In this document: positions 63,122-64,000 of the stretch, one piece after another | How the letters are laid out: every line of letters starts with the position of its first letter | How positions within the stretch are numbered: position 1 is the first letter of the stretch | NCBI RefSeq assembly: GCF_000527175.1 | Contig: NZ_AZUR01000001.1 | Coordinates: 2,580,501-2,644,500, forward strand | Direction: 5' to 3' | Length of the DNA: 64,000 nt | From: Pseudogulbenkiania sp. MAI-1 | GTDB lineage: Bacteria; Pseudomonadota; Gammaproteobacteria; Burkholderiales; Chromobacteriaceae | Made by a program: the position numbers and the translations under genes | The notes under the pieces: model-generated | The model's input: only the letters and a program-made list of their open reading frames with translations | Told to the model about the DNA's origin: nothing | Database searches by the model: none

Positions 63122-64000
63122 ATGTCTTTCCGCTCCGCCCTCGCCGCCCTGCTGCTGTGCCTGAGCGGCATCGCTATGGCCAACCCCTACCCCAGCCGGC
63201 TCTATGCCCTGCAGCTAACCGAACTGGCCAGAGGGCTCGATCACCCGTGGTCGCTGGCCTTCCTGCCGGACGGCCGGATGCTGCTGACCGAGCGTGTCGG
63301 CCGCCTGCGCCTGCTCGACGCCCGGGGCCGGCTCGACCCTCAGCCCGTCAGCGGTGTGCCGCCGGTGGTGGCAATCGGTCAGGGCGGGCTGTTCGACGTG
63401 CTGCCGCACCCGCGCTTCGCCGAAAACCGGCTGATCTACCTGAGCTACGCTGGCGGCACGCCCGAGACCAGCAGCACCGAGATCGCCCGCGCCCGGCTCG
63501 ACGGCCATGCGCTCCGCGAGCTGACGGTGATCTTCCGCCAGCAGCCGCGCTCCGATTCCGACCGCCACTACGGCGGCCGGCTGCTGTTCGACCGCGCCGG
63601 CAAGCTCTACCTGTCGCTGGGGGACCGTGGCGAAGACGATCGCGCCCAGCGGCACGACGATCACGCCGGCTCGGTGATCCGTCTCAACGACGACGGCAGC
63701 GTGCCGCCCGACAACCCCTGGGCCAGCCGCCCCGGCTGGAAGCCGGAGAAATTCACCCTCGGCAACCGCAACCAGCAGGGCATGGCGCTCAACCCGCGCA
63801 CCGGCGCCGTCTGGACCCACGAGCACGGCCCGCAGGGTGGCGACGAGGTCAACGTGATCCGCGCCGGCGCCAACTACGGCTGGCCGGTAATCACCTACGG
63901 CAAGACCTACGGGCTGGGCCTGCCGATCGGCGAGGGCACGCACAAGGCCGGCATGGAGCAGCCGCTGAAGGTCTGGGTGCCGTCGATCGCCCCGTCCGGC
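63122..64000 (+). CDS. PQQ-dependent aldose sugar dehydrogenase (3' end beyond window)
   Basis: 293 codons are visible without a stop, so the gene runs off the right edge. A signal peptide (about residues 1-21, cleaved after AMA) directs it to the periplasm. The beta-propeller of the soluble PQQ glucose/aldose dehydrogenase family (YliI/Asd) follows. Motifs are HPWSLAFLPDGRMLLTER, HYGGRLLFD, LSLGDRGED and THEHGPQGGDEVN, which contain the expected catalytic and calcium/PQQ contacts. AGGAGAGCCC precedes the ATG. The electron acceptor and sugar specificity are unknown. Confidence 0.9.
   Translation, partial: MSFRSALAALLLCLSGIAMANPYPSRLYALQLTELARGLDHPWSLAFLPDGRMLLTERVGRLRLLDARGRLDPQPVSGVPPVVAIGQGGLFDVLPHPRFAENRLIYLSYAGGTPETSSTEIARARLDGHALRELTVIFRQQPRSDSDRHYGGRLLFDRAGKLYLSLGDRGEDDRAQRHDDHAGSVIRLNDDGSVPPDNPWASRPGWKPEKFTLGNRNQQGMALNPRTGAVWTHEHGPQGGDEVNVIRAGANYGWPVITYGKTYGLGLPIGEGTHKAGMEQPLKVWVPSIAPSG

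Overview
The window is about 64 kb of G+C-rich chromosomal DNA with dense bacterial genes and no mobile element, prophage or CRISPR array that I can see. Gene content and order point to a betaproteobacterium, most likely Neisseriales/Chromobacteriaceae (Chromobacterium-like): a Neisseria-type trimeric porin, the order tRNA-Leu, tig, clpP, clpX, lon, hupB, tRNA-Val, tRNA-Asp, ppiD, and the order folC, SPOR protein, cvpA, purF, metZ. The family assignment is inference from synteny and protein type, not from a marker gene.

Layout. 0-7 kb: argF-argG (argG runs off the left edge), a PLP basic-amino-acid decarboxylase, dinG helicase and a DUF3579 protein. 7-9.7 kb: an A+T-rich 630-base gap, a porin and map. 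9.8-14.4 kb, all minus: an ABC-2 type ATPase with no permease beside it, a hydrolase coupled to a thioredoxin-like ferredoxin, dnaB and a YhiN-type flavoprotein. 14.5-17.1 kb: sodB, then ppiD on the minus strand. 17.1-23.8 kb: protein quality control on the minus strand (tig-clpP-clpX as one operon; lon with its own sigma-32-like promoter; hupB with a near-consensus sigma-70 promoter; three tRNAs). 23.9-27 kb: a Bax-inhibitor-1 membrane protein, tilS and accA. 27.2-27.6 kb: four tRNA genes on the plus strand (Val, Asp, Val, Asp).

27.7-36.2 kb: dsbB, a patatin phospholipase, an AlkA-type glycosylase overlapping pmbA, then a plus-strand run darP-mog-yheT-trpC and a 505-residue protein with PilZ-like motifs. 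36.2-45.5 kb: a fatty-acid degradation block read entirely on the minus strand from a TetR (PsrA-like) regulator through fadE, a thioesterase, fadL, a fused dehydrogenase/hydratase and a thiolase. Matching palindromes lie in front of the regulator and fadL. 45.6-52 kb: metZ, and a six-gene operon (acidic protein, ygfX-like, folC, SPOR protein, cvpA, purF). 52.1-58.8 kb: uup, an NlpC/P60 lipoprotein, fbp, a two-receiver protein, an EAL protein and a beta-hydroxyacid dehydrogenase. 59.2-64 kb: rhlE with a long leader, a DUF2249 protein, a YkgJ-type cysteine-cluster protein, a glycine-zipper protein, a small conserved protein and the start of a PQQ-type sugar dehydrogenase that runs off the right edge.

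Most genes are housekeeping. The points most worth a second look are an EAL domain with lysine at a catalytic glutamate, a receiver domain lacking its phospho-acceptor, the uncharacterised PilZ-like protein, a tRNA-Val(CAC) with an extra D-arm base, the candidate PsrA regulon, and an acidic-protein/YgfX pair heading the folC-purF operon. I found no strong candidate for a wholly new defence or mobile system.
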